Positions 14,292 to 14,560 of a stretch of 14,560 nt of DNA are shown here, one piece after another. The stretch lies in assembly GCA_023262065.1 (NCBI GenBank), contig JALRDW010000235.1:1-14560 (forward strand), given 5' to 3'. Numbering within the stretch: the stretch's first letter is position 1; each line of letters opens with the position of its first letter. The notes below the pieces were generated by a model, which worked only from the letters and a program-made list of their open reading frames with translations, did not search any database and was not told the origin of the DNA. Source of the stretch: Acidimicrobiia bacterium. GTDB taxonomy: Bacteria > Actinomycetota > Acidimicrobiia > IMCC26256. The translations under genes were made by a program, and so were the position numbers.

Positions 14292-14560
14292 GTGGCGTAC
14301 GTGCTGAGCATCGATGCGGGGACGACCGGGATCCGCACCTACGCGGTCGACGAGGCCGGGGTGCTGCGCATGAGCGCCTATCGGGAGTTCCCGCAGCACT
14401 TCCCCCGTCCCGGGTGGGTCGAGCACGATGCCGACGAGATCTGGGAGGCCGTCGTCGCCACGTTCAACGATGTGGTGGCCAAGGTCGGTCTCCCGATCAC
14501 GGTGGGTATCACCAATCAACGCGAGACGGTCGTGGCCTGGGACCGGCTCACCGGCCGGCC
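14292..14560 (+). CDS. glpK: Glycerol kinase (N-terminal part, runs off the edge)
   Basis: The first 89 codons of a FGGY-family kinase from GTG at 14292, with a GAGGAGG ribosome site 11 bases upstream. SIDAGTTGIRT (6-16) is the phosphate loop of the actin-like fold. REFPQHFPRPGWVEHDADEI (31-50) and GITNQRETVVAWDRLTG (72-88) are close to glycerol kinase, which makes sn-glycerol 3-phosphate from glycerol and ATP. The ending GITNQRET is more typical of glycerol than of xylulose kinases. The rest of the protein lies beyond the window, so substrate is fairly but not fully certain. Confidence 0.88.
   Translation, partial: MAYVLSIDAGTTGIRTYAVDEAGVLRMSAYREFPQHFPRPGWVEHDADEIWEAVVATFNDVVAKVGLPITVGITNQRETVVAWDRLTGR

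Noticed and set aside
1..14560. CRISPR array, tRNA, rRNA, insertion sequence or attachment site
   Set aside because: No spaced direct repeats of array type, no tRNA or rRNA-like segments, no transposase or integrase motifs were seen on either strand.

Overview
The window is very GC-rich and densely coded, with no gene-free gap over 300 bases. The gene set (MraZ with its operator, FtsI with a long Arg-rich N-terminus, DUF3040, a PPi-type phosphofructokinase, apparently leaderless genes) points to an actinobacterium. The Acidimicrobiia are my best guess, but no rRNA or other strong marker is present to fix it. I see no mobile element, CRISPR array, tRNA or rRNA gene, and no obvious break in base composition.

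Bases 1-5300 hold the start of a division and cell wall (dcw) operon on the minus strand: mraZ, rsmH, an ftsL-like gene, ftsI and the first 130 codons of murE, which runs off the left edge. A promoter (TTGACA-18-TAAGGT) upstream of mraZ is overlaid by five GTGG-like boxes spaced exactly 10 bases apart, the expected layout of an MraZ autoregulatory operator. The 258-base gap between mraZ and rsmH holds a long, nearly perfect stem enclosing two further hairpins. It is a good candidate for the cis-acting RNA known as the mraW motif.

Bases 5300-8250 hold a divergent YczE-like membrane protein, then a minus-strand group (DUF3040 membrane protein, MerR-type regulator, conserved 92-residue protein of unknown function). 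These are followed by a Gfo/Idh/MocA oxidoreductase whose start overlaps the end of dinB.

Bases 8250-12150 hold minus-strand NUDIX hydrolase, dinB (DNA polymerase IV) and oxidoreductase in one tight run; a small two-helix membrane protein on the plus strand; a PIG-L deacetylase; and, divergent from it, an alpha/beta hydrolase of the epoxide hydrolase type.

Bases 12150-14560 hold an acyl-CoA thioesterase II and a phosphofructokinase on the minus strand. The kinase carries Asp104 and Lys124, the pair expected of a pyrophosphate-dependent enzyme. Divergent from it is the start of a glycerol kinase gene. Together these suggest lipid and glycerol carbon entering glycolysis.

Nothing here is clearly a new biological system. 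The most rewarding points are the MraZ operator, the rsmH leader RNA, the PPi-type PFK, the FtsI extension, and three genes that look leaderless.
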